From: Clavibacter phaseoli
GTDB taxonomy: Bacteria; Actinomycetota; Actinomycetes; Actinomycetales; Microbacteriaceae
Assembly (NCBI RefSeq): GCF_021922925.1
Contig: NZ_CP040786.1
Coordinates: 1,860,001 to 1,924,000, forward strand
Reading direction: 5' to 3'
DNA length: 64,000 nt
Part shown: positions 35,727 through 46,183 of the stretch, piece by piece
Layout of the letters: each line of letters begins with the position of its first letter
Numbering within the stretch: position 1 is the first letter of the stretch
The notes under the pieces: model-generated
The model's database searches: none
The model's input: the letters and a program-made list of their open reading frames with translations, nothing else
Told to the model about the DNA's origin: nothing
Made by a program: the position numbers and the translations under genes

Positions 35727-36712
35727 CAGGTGGTCCCGCCATCGGCGGAGATGCTGACGTCGTCGCCGGTGAGGAGCCAGACGTCGCGACCGGCGGCCGA
35801 CATGGCCACGGATCCGCTGGTGGGGACGGCAGCCGCGCAGCCGAGCACGCTCACGGCGCCCGACGCGGGGACGATGCGGCCGACGCTCGTGCCGGCGCAG
35901 GAGTCCGTGGTGCCGGCGGTGAGGATGCCGTCCGTGCCGAGCGCGAGGGCGAGGACGCCCGGGGCGTCGATCCTGCGGAAGTCGCCGCTGCCCGAGCGGA
36001 CGTGCAGCGCGCCGGAGCCGCAGAGGACGGCGGCGGCCTGGCCGCTGTCGACCACCTGGACGGCGTCGTCGCACGGCGCGTCCTCAGGGCCCTGGACGAG
36101 CTGCACCGTGCCGGGCTGCGTCGGGTCGACGTACGCCGTCGTCGCGGTGAGCGCGGGCGCGTCGCGCCAGAACTCGCCGCCCGTGAAGCTCTGGAGCGTG
36201 GTGCGGGTGCACGCGGCGGTCACGTCGGCGACGATGCTGCCGACGTCCGGGCTCTCCACCTGCAGCGCGAGGATGCGGCGCGCGTCGAAGGTGCCCGTCG
36301 AGCGGGTGTCCCAGGTGCGGCCCTCGTCGATGGTGGTCTGGATGCGGGCGGGCTCGCCCGTGCAGGAGCCGCCGGTGGTGCGCCAGGCGACCTCGGCGTT
36401 CCCCGCCGCGAGGAACACTGTCGGCGCGGCCACGGTCTCGCTCGCGGCGGCGCTCGGCGTGGGGGATGCCGCGGGCGTCGCCGCGGCGTCCGTGCTGGTG
36501 GCGGACGGCGCGGGGGCGGCCGTGCTCTCGCCGGCCGATCCGCCGCCGGTGCGGGTCACGGCCGCCGAGACGAGGATCAGGTCGATCACGAGGAAGGCGA
36601 CGACGGCGGTCACGCCGACGCCGGGGATGATGCGGCCGAGCGACGGGCGACGGCGTGCGGCGCGTCCCGTGACGGCCATCGGCTTCCGGCCGTCGGGCGC
36701 GGACCTAGCCAC
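35723..36712 (-). CDS. Membrane-anchored Asp-box (BNR-repeat-like) exported protein
   Basis: A 329-residue protein of unknown function. After a basic start there is one membrane segment (VGVTAVVAFLVIDLILVSAAV, about residues 31-51), an Ala/Ser/Thr/Pro linker, then a beta-rich exterior domain. Two Asp-box-like motifs are visible, TIDEGRTW and, as the very last residues, SADGGTTW, the signature of beta-propeller (sialidase/BNR) repeats; six Cys suggest disulfides. The start is uncertain: GTG 36712 has GGGAG at 6 nt; ATG 36679 (318 residues) is an alternative. A longer frame to 36961 is Arg/Pro-rich and probably not translated. Coupled with the DUF4012 gene. Confidence 0.75.
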   Translation of the reverse strand: MARSAPDGRKPMAVTGRAARRRPSLGRIIPGVGVTAVVAFLVIDLILVSAAVTRTGGGSAGESTAAPAPSATSTDAAATPAASPTPSAAASETVAAPTVFLAAGNAEVAWRTTGGSCTGEPARIQTTIDEGRTWDTRSTGTFDARRILALQVESPDVGSIVADVTAACTRTTLQSFTGGEFWRDAPALTATTAYVDPTQPGTVQLVQGPEDAPCDDAVQVVDSGQAAAVLCGSGALHVRSGSGDFRRIDAPGVLALALGTDGILTAGTTDSCAGTSVGRIVPASGAVSVLGCAAAVPTSGSVAMSAAGRDVWLLTGDDVSISADGGTTW

Positions 36713-36797
36713 GCGCGGCTCCCGAGGGTCGACGGGCGCGGTGGGCGGAGGGGCGTCCTCGCAGGCGGCGCGGTGGCGCCTCGGCGTGAGCCGACAT
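36705..36797 (-). CDS. Possible 30-residue leader ORF before the Asp-box gene
   Basis: ATG 36797 has GGGAG 5 nt upstream; 30 codons later the TAG lies inside the GTGGCTAGG start region of the Asp-box gene, an 8-nt overlap. Product is Arg/Ala/Pro-rich with no recognisable domain. It could be a coupling leader peptide, or the remains of a longer N-terminus. The rest of 36798-37016 shows nothing but a TACGAT hexamer at 36966-36971 that may be the -10 of this group. Confidence 0.3.
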   Translation of the reverse strand: MSAHAEAPPRRLRGRPSAHRARRPSGAARG

Positions 36798-37016
36798 GGT
36801 GTCTCCCGGTGTGGCGGGCATCGTGCGGCGCGCAGGCGGTCCACCCTCGCGGGCGACCGGATCCGGTCCGCGCCCGGACGTCGAGCCGGGACCCGCTCCT
36901 CCGATGGAGCACGGGCCCTCGGTCCGCGCAACGGGAGATGCGGGTCGAGCGGTGGTGTCACCCGGATCGTACAGGCCCCCGCACGACGGGCCGGGACGAC
37001 ACGGAGCGACGGCGGG

Positions 37017-38411
37017 TCAGGTGGTGGCGGGGCTCGTGCCGTCGGCGCTGTCGGGGCGCACGTAGGAATAGCCGTACTGGCCGTACCCGTACGCGTCGGG
37101 GCCCTTCGTCGGGAGCATGGTCAGCACCACGCCCAGGACCTCGGCGCCGACGCTGTTCAGCGACTCGATGGCCGCGTGGACCTGGCCGCGGTGGGCGCGC
37201 CCGGACGAGACCACGAGGATCGCTCCACCCGCGCTCTTCGACAGCACGGCGCTGTCGGTGACGGGGAGCAGCGGCGGCGCGTCGATGAGCACGGTGTCGA
37301 ACTCGGCCTCGAGCTCCTTGAGGAGCGTGACCATGGTGCGCGAGCCCAGCAGCTCGCTGGGGTTCGGCGGGATCTGCCCGGCCGGCAGCACGAACATGTT
37401 GCGGTTGCCCCACGGCTGCAGCACGTCCTTCAGCTGCGCGCGGCCGATGAGCACGTCGGTGAGGCCCACGGCGCCCTCGAGCCCGAGGTAGGACGCGAGC
37501 TTCGGGCGGCGCAGGTCGGCGTCGATGACCGCCACCCGGGCCCCCGCGTCGCTCAGGGCGATGGCGAGGTTGGCGCTGGTGGTGGACTTGCCCTCGGACT
37601 CGACGGCGCTCGTGATCACGAAGCTGCGCGCGCGACCGCCGAAGTCGAGGAACTGCAGGTTCGTGCGCAGGCTGCGGAAGGACTCGGCGCGCGGGCTGCG
37701 CGGATCCGACTGCACGATGAGCGGGCGCTCCTTGGCCTTCGGGTCGAAGGCGATGCCGCCGAGGATGGGCGCGTGCGTCACGAGGCGCAGGTCGCGCTCC
37801 CCGCGGATGCGCGTGTCGAGCGTGGCGCGCAGCACGGCCGCCGCGACGCCGAGCGCGAGCCCGATGAGCCCGCCGAGCGCGAGGTTCAGCGGGACCTTCG
37901 GGGACACGGGCGATGCCGGGATCCGCGCCTCCTGCAGGGTGGTGATCTTCACCTGCGGCTGGCCGTTGGAATCGAGCGGCGTGAGCTCGGCGACGACGTC
38001 GGTGAAGCTCCGCGCCACCGCGTTCGCGATGGTGGCGGCCTCCTCGGCCTGCTCGTCCTGCACGGAGATCTCGATGATGACGGTGTCCACCGCGGCGGTG
38101 GCGGTGATCCGCGGCGCCAGCGACTCGGCGGTCGCGTCGAGACCCAGCTGGGCGATGACCGGCTCGAGCACGACGGGCGTCGCCACCACGTCGGCGTAGC
38201 TCTTGACCGCCTGCTGCGTGAACGTGTTCCCCTGGCTCAGGTCCTGCACGGTGCCGGCCGACTGCGTCGAGACGAACACCTTGGACGACGCCCGGTACTC
38301 CGGCGTCTGCACGAGCGAGTAGCCGGCGGCGGCGCCCACGCCGAGCAGCAGGACCAACAGGATCAGGATCCACGATCGTCGCAGGATCCGGATGTATTCA
38401 CGCAGTTCCAC
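37017..38411 (-). CDS. Polysaccharide co-polymerase / bacterial tyrosine autokinase (Wzz-CpsD fusion)
   Basis: A 464-residue protein joining a Wzz-type chain-length domain (two membrane segments, about 14-33 and 176-195) to a BY-kinase domain: Walker A ESEGKSTTSAN (about 271), Walker A' VIDADLRRP (about 295), Walker B VLIDAPPL (about 374). The C-terminus is Tyr-rich (YGYGQYGYSYV), the usual autophosphorylation cluster. It should control length/export of a surface polysaccharide. GTG 38411 has GAGGGGGA about 8 nt upstream; the longer frame has no family similarity. No glycosyltransferase or flippase gene is next to it. Confidence 0.93.
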   Translation of the reverse strand: MELREYIRILRRSWILILLVLLLGVGAAAGYSLVQTPEYRASSKVFVSTQSAGTVQDLSQGNTFTQQAVKSYADVVATPVVLEPVIAQLGLDATAESLAPRITATAAVDTVIIEISVQDEQAEEAATIANAVARSFTDVVAELTPLDSNGQPQVKITTLQEARIPASPVSPKVPLNLALGGLIGLALGVAAAVLRATLDTRIRGERDLRLVTHAPILGGIAFDPKAKERPLIVQSDPRSPRAESFRSLRTNLQFLDFGGRARSFVITSAVESEGKSTTSANLAIALSDAGARVAVIDADLRRPKLASYLGLEGAVGLTDVLIGRAQLKDVLQPWGNRNMFVLPAGQIPPNPSELLGSRTMVTLLKELEAEFDTVLIDAPPLLPVTDSAVLSKSAGGAILVVSSGRAHRGQVHAAIESLNSVGAEVLGVVLTMLPTKGPDAYGYGQYGYSYVRPDSADGTSPATT

Positions 38412-38564
38412 AGGCGATCCCCCTCGTCGATGGAGCGCCCCCCGACGGCGCTCACGCCCATGCTCCCACAGCCGCGGACCCGCTCCGGTTCCCCGGCGCG
38501 GGGAATGACGTCTCGCGGATGACGCCCCAGCATCTGGGGCGCCGATCCCGGCGGAGGCTCCGAC

Positions 38565-38570
38565 TAGCGT
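38565..38570 (+). promoter_or_regulatory. -10-like hexamer TAGCGT before the 30-residue membrane ORF
   Basis: TAGCGT in the 38412-38646 gap, pointing towards the small ORF at 38647, with a leader of about 70 nt containing AGAAGG. A short hairpin (38523-38541, stem CGCCCCAG/CTGGGGCG) lies just before it and could act on the divergent Wzz gene. Confidence 0.35.
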
Positions 38571-38646
38571 GGATCCGGGGTCAGGCCACCCACCTCCCCC
38601 ACGCGCACGGCCCGCCCGCTCACCCGAAGAGAAGGTCCGCACCCCC

Positions 38647-38739
38647 ATGCCCGACGTCTGCGTCGCCCTCATCCCGCTCGCCACCCTGCTGATCACGGGG
38701 GCGCTCACGGCGTACGGCCTCCGCTACCTGCGCGACTGA
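38647..38739 (+). CDS. Putative 30-residue single-span membrane protein
   Basis: ATG 38647 to TGA 38739 encodes one hydrophobic segment (CVALIPLATLLITGALTAYG) with a basic C-terminal side (LRYLRD). All third codon positions after the start are G or C, as in true genes of this window. AGAAGG lies 11 nt upstream, rather far, so translation is not certain. It is convergent with the thymidine kinase gene and divergent from the Wzz/BY-kinase gene. No family recognised. Confidence 0.45.
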   Translation: MPDVCVALIPLATLLITGALTAYGLRYLRD

Positions 38740-38770
38740 CCGGGAGCGCCCGGAGCTGGACCCGGCGCGA

Positions 38771-39445
38771 TCAGGAGAAGTCGGCGTCGGGGCCCGCCGG
38801 GTAGCCGAACGCCGACGCGCCCACCTCGACCGGCCGGCCGCTCGTGAGCACTCCCCCGCTCTCGGCGAGGTAGCAGGCGCCGCAGAGCGACATGTACGTG
38901 ACGTCCTCGCCGTCGATCGCGACCTGGTCGCCGGCGAAGATGAACCGCTCGCCGACCTGGCGCGCATTGAAGACGGCCTTGCGCCCGCAGCGGCAGATGG
39001 TCTTCATCTCCTCGAGGCTGTGCGCGATCTCCAGCAGCCGCCGGCTCCCGGGGAACGCCACCGTCTGGAAGTCCGTGCGGATCCCGTAGGCGATGACCGG
39101 GACGTCCTGCAGGATCGCGATGCGCAGCAGGTCGTCCACCTGCGACTCGCGCAGGAACTGCGCCTCGTCGACGAGGAGGCACGCCGTGGGCCCGCCCTTC
39201 TCCTGCAGCACGCGCTCGCGGTGGATCCCGAACTCCTGCCAGACGTCCGCGTCCGGCTCGAGCAGGAAGTCCACCGGGCGGCGGACGCCGAGGCGGGACA
39301 CGATGTCGCGGTCGCCCTTGGTGTCGATCACCGGCTTCGTGAGCAGCACGTGCTGCCCGCGCTCCTCGTAGTTGTAGGCGGCCTGGAGCATCGAGGTGCT
39401 CTTGCCGCTGTTCATCGCGCCGAAACGGAAGTAGAGCTTGGCCAT
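38771..39445 (-). CDS. tdk: Thymidine kinase
   Basis: A 224-residue type II thymidine kinase salvaging thymidine to dTMP. Seen: P-loop GAMNSGKST (residues 9-17), Walker B-like LLVDEAQFL with catalytic Glu, and the zinc Cys pairs CRCG and CGAC. ATG 39445 directly follows the TAG of the upstream regulator gene (TAGATG). Full length. Confidence 0.94.
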   Translation of the reverse strand: MAKLYFRFGAMNSGKSTSMLQAAYNYEERGQHVLLTKPVIDTKGDRDIVSRLGVRRPVDFLLEPDADVWQEFGIHRERVLQEKGGPTACLLVDEAQFLRESQVDDLLRIAILQDVPVIAYGIRTDFQTVAFPGSRRLLEIAHSLEEMKTICRCGRKAVFNARQVGERFIFAGDQVAIDGEDVTYMSLCGACYLAESGGVLTSGRPVEVGASAFGYPAGPDADFS

Positions 39446-40153
39446 CTACCGAAGGTAGCCGTCCTCGGCGGCGCGATCGATCAGGTCGGCCCGACGACCC
39501 GCGATCCTCCCGACGAGGCGGTACTTCGCGCGGACGCGACGGAGGTACGTCTTCGCCGTCTCGTACTGCACGTTCATGGCCGCGGCGACGGCCTGCGTCG
39601 ACCGGCCGGTCACGTAGAGGCGGAGGGCCTGCTCCTCGCCCTGGCTGAGGCGGGGGCTGGCGAAGGCGCGTGACGCGCCTTCCACCTCCTCGCCCGCCGT
39701 CCCGTCCTCGTGCCGCCGCCCGGATCGGGCGCCGGAGGCGACCGCGCGGACCGCGGCGACGATGTCCGCCGCGGGCACGGGGCCCGTCAGCAGCGCGGCG
39801 GCCCCTGCGTCGACCACACGGCGACGGACCTCCTCCGCCCCCGACCGCGAGAGGACCACGACGGCGGCCCCCGCCGCACGGCAGGAGCGGATGCGGCCCT
39901 CGAGGCTGACGACGTCGGCGAGGTCGTAGTCGACGACCACGACGTCCGTCGGGAAGCGCGGCGAGCGCACCAGCTGGAGCCATCCGGTCGTGCTGACCAC
40001 GACGTCGATCTCGGGCGCGCGCCGACGGAGGATCGCGCAGACCTCGTCCAGGGCGGACTCGTGCCCCATGAGCACGCCGACGCGCACGGGCTGCGGCGAT
40101 GATCGCCGGGACGCGTCGCGCGTGCCCGCTCCGGGGTCGCGCTCGCGGGTCAT
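39446..40153 (-). CDS. Response-regulator-like protein with LuxR-type HTH
   Basis: A 235-residue regulator. The N-terminal half (about 25-145) has a receiver-like fold: VGVLMGHES, DVVVVDYDLADV with a candidate phospho-Asp, VVVLSRSGAEEV, and AAALLTGPVPAADIVAAVRAV; the usual receiver Lys is not clear, so phosphorylation is uncertain. The C-terminus has an HTH (LSQGEEQALRLYVTGRSTQAVAAAMNVQYETAKTYLRRVRAKY). No histidine kinase is adjacent. ATG 40153 lies 6 nt after TATGGT (leaderless). It is immediately upstream of tdk and probably co-transcribed with it. Confidence 0.82.
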   Translation of the reverse strand: MTRERDPGAGTRDASRRSSPQPVRVGVLMGHESALDEVCAILRRRAPEIDVVVSTTGWLQLVRSPRFPTDVVVVDYDLADVVSLEGRIRSCRAAGAAVVVLSRSGAEEVRRRVVDAGAAALLTGPVPAADIVAAVRAVASGARSGRRHEDGTAGEEVEGASRAFASPRLSQGEEQALRLYVTGRSTQAVAAAMNVQYETAKTYLRRVRAKYRLVGRIAGRRADLIDRAAEDGYLR

Positions 40154-40159
40154 GTCAGA

Positions 40160-40165
40160 ACCATA
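40160..40165 (-). promoter_or_regulatory. -10-like hexamer TATGGT of the regulator-tdk pair
   Basis: TATGGT ends 6 nt before ATG 40153. Confidence 0.5.
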
Positions 40166-40222
40166 GCCAGGGGGCGCGTCGACACGGTGGACGGGGGCGT
40201 GGGCGGACACGTCCTCCTGTCG

Positions 40223-41407
40223 TCAGAACAGCGTGGCCTGCGTCGCGGAGGCGGCCGGCAGCGCCGCGGTGACGAGCGGGCCGGGCGTCGGCGCCTGCGT
40301 CCAGCTGCCGCGACCGCGAGCCGTGGTGGCACGGCTGTCCGCGCCCTCCTGGCTCCAGCCGGGCCGTGGCCGGTCGCCGACCTGGGCAGGGGCGCCCTGC
40401 AGACCGGGCAGGTCGGCGCGGGACAGGACGCCGCCGGTTCGGGGATCCACCCTCCCGCCGCCGAGGCCGTGCCGCCGGACCAGCGGGTCCATGCGCGCCT
40501 TGAGCCACGACCGGTAGGCCTGCGGCGCGTACGCACCCCGCGCGTACAGGTCGAGGTAGCGCCCGACCAGCTCCGGGCGCTCGCGCTCGAGCCACTGGAG
40601 GTACCACTCCTTCACGCCCGGCTTGAGGTACAGCGCCGAGTAGAGGACACGCGTGCCGCCGGCCTCCCGGATGCGGGTGAGCGCGTGCCCGAGGTGCTCG
40701 ACCGAGTCCGTGAGCATCGGGAGGATCGGCATCATGAACACGGTGCAGTCGAGGCCCGCCTCGCGGATGGCCGTGACGGTCGCGAGCCGCGCGGCGGTCG
40801 TGGGCGTGCCGGGCTCCACCGACTGCTGCAGGTCGTCGTCGAGCACGGCGATGCTCATCGCGAGGTCCACCGGCACGGTGGCCGACGCCTCCCGGAGCAG
40901 CGGGAGGTCGCGGCGCAGCAGCGTGCCCTTGGTGAGGATGGACAGGGGGGTGCCCGACGAGGCGAGCGCCGCGATGATGCCGGGCATGAGCGCGTAGCGG
41001 CCCTCGGCGCGCTGGTACGGGTCGGTGTTGGTGCCGAGCGCGACCGCGTCGTGCGTCCACGTGGGCTTCGCGAGCTCGCGCGCCAGCACCTCGGCCACGT
41101 TGACCTTGACGACGATCTGATCGTCGAAGTCGCGACCGCCGTCGAGGTCGAGGTACTCATGGGTGGGGCGCGCGAAGCAGTACACGCAGGCGTGAGTGCA
41201 GCCGCGGTAGGGGTTGATGGTCCAGCCGTACGGCATGACCTTCGACTCCCCCGGCACGCGGTTGAGGGCCGACTTGGCGAGCACCTCGTGGAACGTGACG
41301 CCCTGAAAATCCGGGGTGCGCACGCTCTGCACGAGGTTGCTCAGGCGGGCCAGCCCGGGCAGCGCGTCCGCGCTCGCGTCGGACAGCCTCTGCGCGCTCC
41401 ATCTCAT
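40223..41407 (-). CDS. Rv2578c family radical SAM protein (SPL-like)
   Basis: A 394-residue radical S-adenosylmethionine enzyme related to spore photoproduct lyase. The cluster motif is CTHACVYC (CX3CX2C) after NPYRG; further family motifs are GTNTDPYQRAEG, ILTKGTLLRRD and PMLTD. The C-terminal 80 residues are Gly/Pro/Ala-rich and variable. ATG 41407 is chosen; a GTG at 41425 would lie inside the SOS-like operator. An inverted repeat TTCGAA-N6-TTCGAA sits 8-25 nt upstream, matching an actinobacterial LexA box with one mismatch, so DNA-damage control is plausible. The reaction is not known. Confidence 0.88.
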   Translation of the reverse strand: MRWSAQRLSDASADALPGLARLSNLVQSVRTPDFQGVTFHEVLAKSALNRVPGESKVMPYGWTINPYRGCTHACVYCFARPTHEYLDLDGGRDFDDQIVVKVNVAEVLARELAKPTWTHDAVALGTNTDPYQRAEGRYALMPGIIAALASSGTPLSILTKGTLLRRDLPLLREASATVPVDLAMSIAVLDDDLQQSVEPGTPTTAARLATVTAIREAGLDCTVFMMPILPMLTDSVEHLGHALTRIREAGGTRVLYSALYLKPGVKEWYLQWLERERPELVGRYLDLYARGAYAPQAYRSWLKARMDPLVRRHGLGGGRVDPRTGGVLSRADLPGLQGAPAQVGDRPRPGWSQEGADSRATTARGRGSWTQAPTPGPLVTAALPAASATQATLF

Positions 41408-41414
41408 GCACCCA

Positions 41415-41432
41415 TTCGAACACACATTCGAA
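41415..41432 (-). promoter_or_regulatory. SOS (LexA) box-like operator
   Basis: Minus strand reads TTCGAATGTGTGTTCGAA: the core TCGAAT-GTGT-GTTCGA differs at one position from the actinobacterial LexA consensus TCGAAC-N4-GTTCGA. It lies 7 nt upstream of the radical SAM ATG (41407). Confidence 0.6.
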
Positions 41433-41477
41433 CGGGATGCGAGCGGGCGGGCACGTTCCCGCGCCCGCCCGTCCCGT
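41432..41477 (-). terminator. Terminator hairpin after mqo
   Basis: GC stem CGGGCGGG/CCCGCCCG with an outer ACGGGA/TCCCGT pair, starting at the mqo stop codon. It partly adjoins the SOS-like box of the next gene. Confidence 0.55.
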
Positions 41478-42955
41478 CAGTGCTGCAGCTCGAGGACCTC
41501 GGCGGTCTGCGCGATGATCTTCGGCGTCTTCTTGGGGTCGGACGCGACGAGGGTGCCGTAGTTCGGGATCATGCGCGTGAGCGGCTTCTTCCACCCGGCG
41601 ATCCGGTCGGGGAAGCAGCGCTCGAGCACGTCGAGCATGATCGGGACGGCCGTGGACGCCCCGGGCGATGCCCCGAGGAGGCCCGCGATGCTGCCGTCGG
41701 CCGCCGCGACGACCTCGGTGCCGAACTGCAGCACGCCGCCCTTCTCCGCGTCCTTCTTCATGACCTGGACCCGCTGGCCGGCCGTGACCTGGTACCAGTC
41801 CTTCGGGTCGGCCGTGGGCATGAACTCGCGGAGCGAGTCGAACTTCGTCTCCTTGGAGGCGAGGAGCTGGCTGACGAGGTACTTGATGAGGCTCACGTTG
41901 TCCTTGGCGACGGCGAGCATCGGGATGATGTTGTGCGGGCGGATCGACGTGAAGAGGTCGAGCAGCGAGCCCTTCTTGAGGAAGCGCGGGCTGAAGCTGG
42001 CGTAGGGCCCGAACAGGAGCGAGGTCTCGCCCCCCACCACGCGCGTGTCGAGGTGCGGCACGGACATGGGCGGCGATCCGATGGCGGCCTTGCCGTAGAC
42101 CTTCGCCCGGTGCTTGGCGACGATCTCGGGGTCGTCGGTGCGGAACCACTCGCCGCTGATGGGGAACCCGCCGAAGCCCTTGATCTCGGGGATGCCCGAC
42201 TTCTGCAGGAGGTGCAGCGCGCCGCCGCCCGCGCCGATGAAGACGAACCTCGCGTCCACCTCCACGGTGGAGCGGCCGACGTCGTTCCGGATGCGGAGGT
42301 GCCAGCTGCCATCGCGGTTCTTGGACAGGCCGCGGACCTCGTGGTTGAGGTGCAGGGCCGCGCCGTGTTCCGTGAGGTAGTCGACGAGCTTGTTCGTGAG
42401 GGCGCCGAAGTCGACGTCGGTGCCGCCCTCGAAGCGCGTGGCCGCGATGACCTCGTCCTTCTCGCGCTGGAGCACGAGGAGCGGGGCCCAGGAGTGGATG
42501 ACCGCGGGGTCCTCCGTGTACTCCATCGCCTCGAAGAGGGGGTGGGCGCGCATGGCGTCGAAGCGGCGGCGCAGGTACGCGGCGTTCTCCTCGCCGCGCA
42601 CGAACGTCATGTGCGGGGTGGGGTTGATGAACTCCTTGGGCTCCGGCACGGCGCCGGCCGTGACGAGGTGCGCCCAGAACTGGCGGGAGAGCTGGAACTG
42701 CTCGTTGATGCGGGTCGCGGACCCGATCTCGATCTTCCCGTCCTTCTCCGGCGTGTAGTTCAGCTCGCAGAGGGCGGCGTGGCCCGTGCCCGCGTTGTTC
42801 CACGGGTTGCTCGACTCCATGGCCACCTCACCGAGGCGCTCGAAGATCTGGATGGTCCAGTCGGGTTCGAGCTGCTTGATGAGGGTGCCGAGCGTCGCGC
42901 TCATGATCCCGCCGCCGACGAGGACGACGTCTACCGGTTCCGCTGTATCACTCAC
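41477..42955 (-). CDS. mqo: Malate:quinone oxidoreductase
   Basis: A 492-residue FAD-dependent peripheral membrane enzyme oxidising malate to oxaloacetate and passing electrons to menaquinone; in actinobacteria it often replaces or assists soluble malate dehydrogenase. Seen: FAD-binding VVLVGGGIMSATLG (residues 9-22), ESSNPWNNAGTGHAALCELNYTP, and GASPGASTAVPIM. Full length for the family. GTG 42955 lies 6 nt after TACACT, so a leaderless mRNA is likely. Confidence 0.96.
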   Translation of the reverse strand: MSDTAEPVDVVLVGGGIMSATLGTLIKQLEPDWTIQIFERLGEVAMESSNPWNNAGTGHAALCELNYTPEKDGKIEIGSATRINEQFQLSRQFWAHLVTAGAVPEPKEFINPTPHMTFVRGEENAAYLRRRFDAMRAHPLFEAMEYTEDPAVIHSWAPLLVLQREKDEVIAATRFEGGTDVDFGALTNKLVDYLTEHGAALHLNHEVRGLSKNRDGSWHLRIRNDVGRSTVEVDARFVFIGAGGGALHLLQKSGIPEIKGFGGFPISGEWFRTDDPEIVAKHRAKVYGKAAIGSPPMSVPHLDTRVVGGETSLLFGPYASFSPRFLKKGSLLDLFTSIRPHNIIPMLAVAKDNVSLIKYLVSQLLASKETKFDSLREFMPTADPKDWYQVTAGQRVQVMKKDAEKGGVLQFGTEVVAAADGSIAGLLGASPGASTAVPIMLDVLERCFPDRIAGWKKPLTRMIPNYGTLVASDPKKTPKIIAQTAEVLELQH

Positions 42956-42961
42956 CGGATC

Positions 42962-42967
42962 AGTGTA
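42962..42967 (-). promoter_or_regulatory. -10-like hexamer TACACT of mqo
   Basis: TACACT ends 6 nt before the GTG start at 42955. Confidence 0.5.
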
Positions 42968-43043
42968 CGCCCGCCCTCCCGCGCCCCCTCGGGGGTCGCC
43001 TGCGGTGGTACGGGGACCCTCACGAACGCCGCCGGAGGAGGGA

Positions 43044-45506
<2,463 letters not shown>

Positions 45507-45511
45507 TCACG

Positions 45512-45517
45512 ATTGTA
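45512..45517 (-). promoter_or_regulatory. -10-like hexamer TACAAT of lysC-asd
   Basis: TACAAT on the minus strand, 45 nt before the lysC GTG, between the recR terminator and lysC. Confidence 0.5.
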
Positions 45518-45557
45518 GGGCGGGGCGATCGGCGGTCCCGCCGTGTGACGGCGCGCG

Positions 45558-45577
45558 CCGGGCGGTCCGCCGCCCGG
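45558..45577 (-). terminator. Terminator hairpin directly after recR
   Basis: Perfect 8-bp stem CCGGGCGG/CCGCCCGG with TCCG loop, starting right after the recR stop. Confidence 0.65.
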
Positions 45578-46177
45578 TCACTCCCCCACGAGGCGCCGGC
45601 CCTCGAAGGCCCGGCCGAGGGTGACCTCGTCGGCGTACTCGAGGTCGCCGCCGACGGGGAGGCCGGAGGCGAGGCGCGTGACGCGGATGTCGAAGGTGGA
45701 GAGCAGCCGCGAGAGGTAGGTGGCGGTCGCCTCGCCCTCCAGGTTCGGGTCGGTGGCGATGATGACCTCGGTGACCGTGGCGTCGGCGAGGCGCTGCATG
45801 AGCTGGCGGATGCGGAGGTCGTCCGGTCCGATGCCGTCGATGGGGCTGATGGCCCCGCCGAGGACATGGTAGAGCCCGCGGAACTCGCGCGTGCGCTCGA
45901 TGGCGACGACGTCCTTGGCCTCCTCGACCACGCAGATGGTGGCGGGGCTGCGGCGGGGATCCCGGCAGATGCCGCAGGTCTCCTCCTCGCTGACGTTGCC
46001 GCAGATGGCGCAGAAGCGCACCTTGTCGCGGACCACCGTGAGCACCTCGGCCAGGCGCGAGACGTCGAACGTCTCGGTCTGGAGGATGTGGAACGCGATG
46101 CGCTGGGCGGACTTCGGGCCGATTCCCGGCAGGCGGCCGAGCTCGTCGATCAGCTCCTGGACGATTCCCTCGTACAT
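45578..46177 (-). CDS. recR: Recombination mediator RecR
   Basis: A 199-residue protein that with RecO/RecF helps RecA onto gapped DNA. Seen: helix-hairpin-helix [17 protein letters not shown], zinc finger CAICGN...CGIC, and Toprim domain ([14 protein letters not shown] ... [12 protein letters not shown]). Full length. ATG 46177 is 6 nt after the dnaX stop, the conserved dnaX-recR order. Confidence 0.97.
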   Translation of the reverse strand: MYEGIVQELIDELGRLPGIGPKSAQRIAFHILQTETFDVSRLAEVLTVVRDKVRFCAICGNVSEEETCGICRDPRRSPATICVVEEAKDVVAIERTREFRGLYHVLGGAISPIDGIGPDDLRIRQLMQRLADATVTEVIIATDPNLEGEATATYLSRLLSTFDIRVTRLASGLPVGGDLEYADEVTLGRAFEGRRLVGE

Positions 46178-46183
46178 GCGGCG

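Noticed and set aside
36713-36961. N-terminal extension of the Asp-box protein to 36961
   Set aside because: The translation is Arg/Pro-rich without any domain, and a better-placed GGGAG precedes GTG 36712; a TACGAT near 36966 leaves some doubt.
41408-41425. GTG at 41425 as start of the radical SAM gene
   Set aside because: It lies inside the SOS-like palindrome and has no ribosome binding site; ATG 41407 is a better start.
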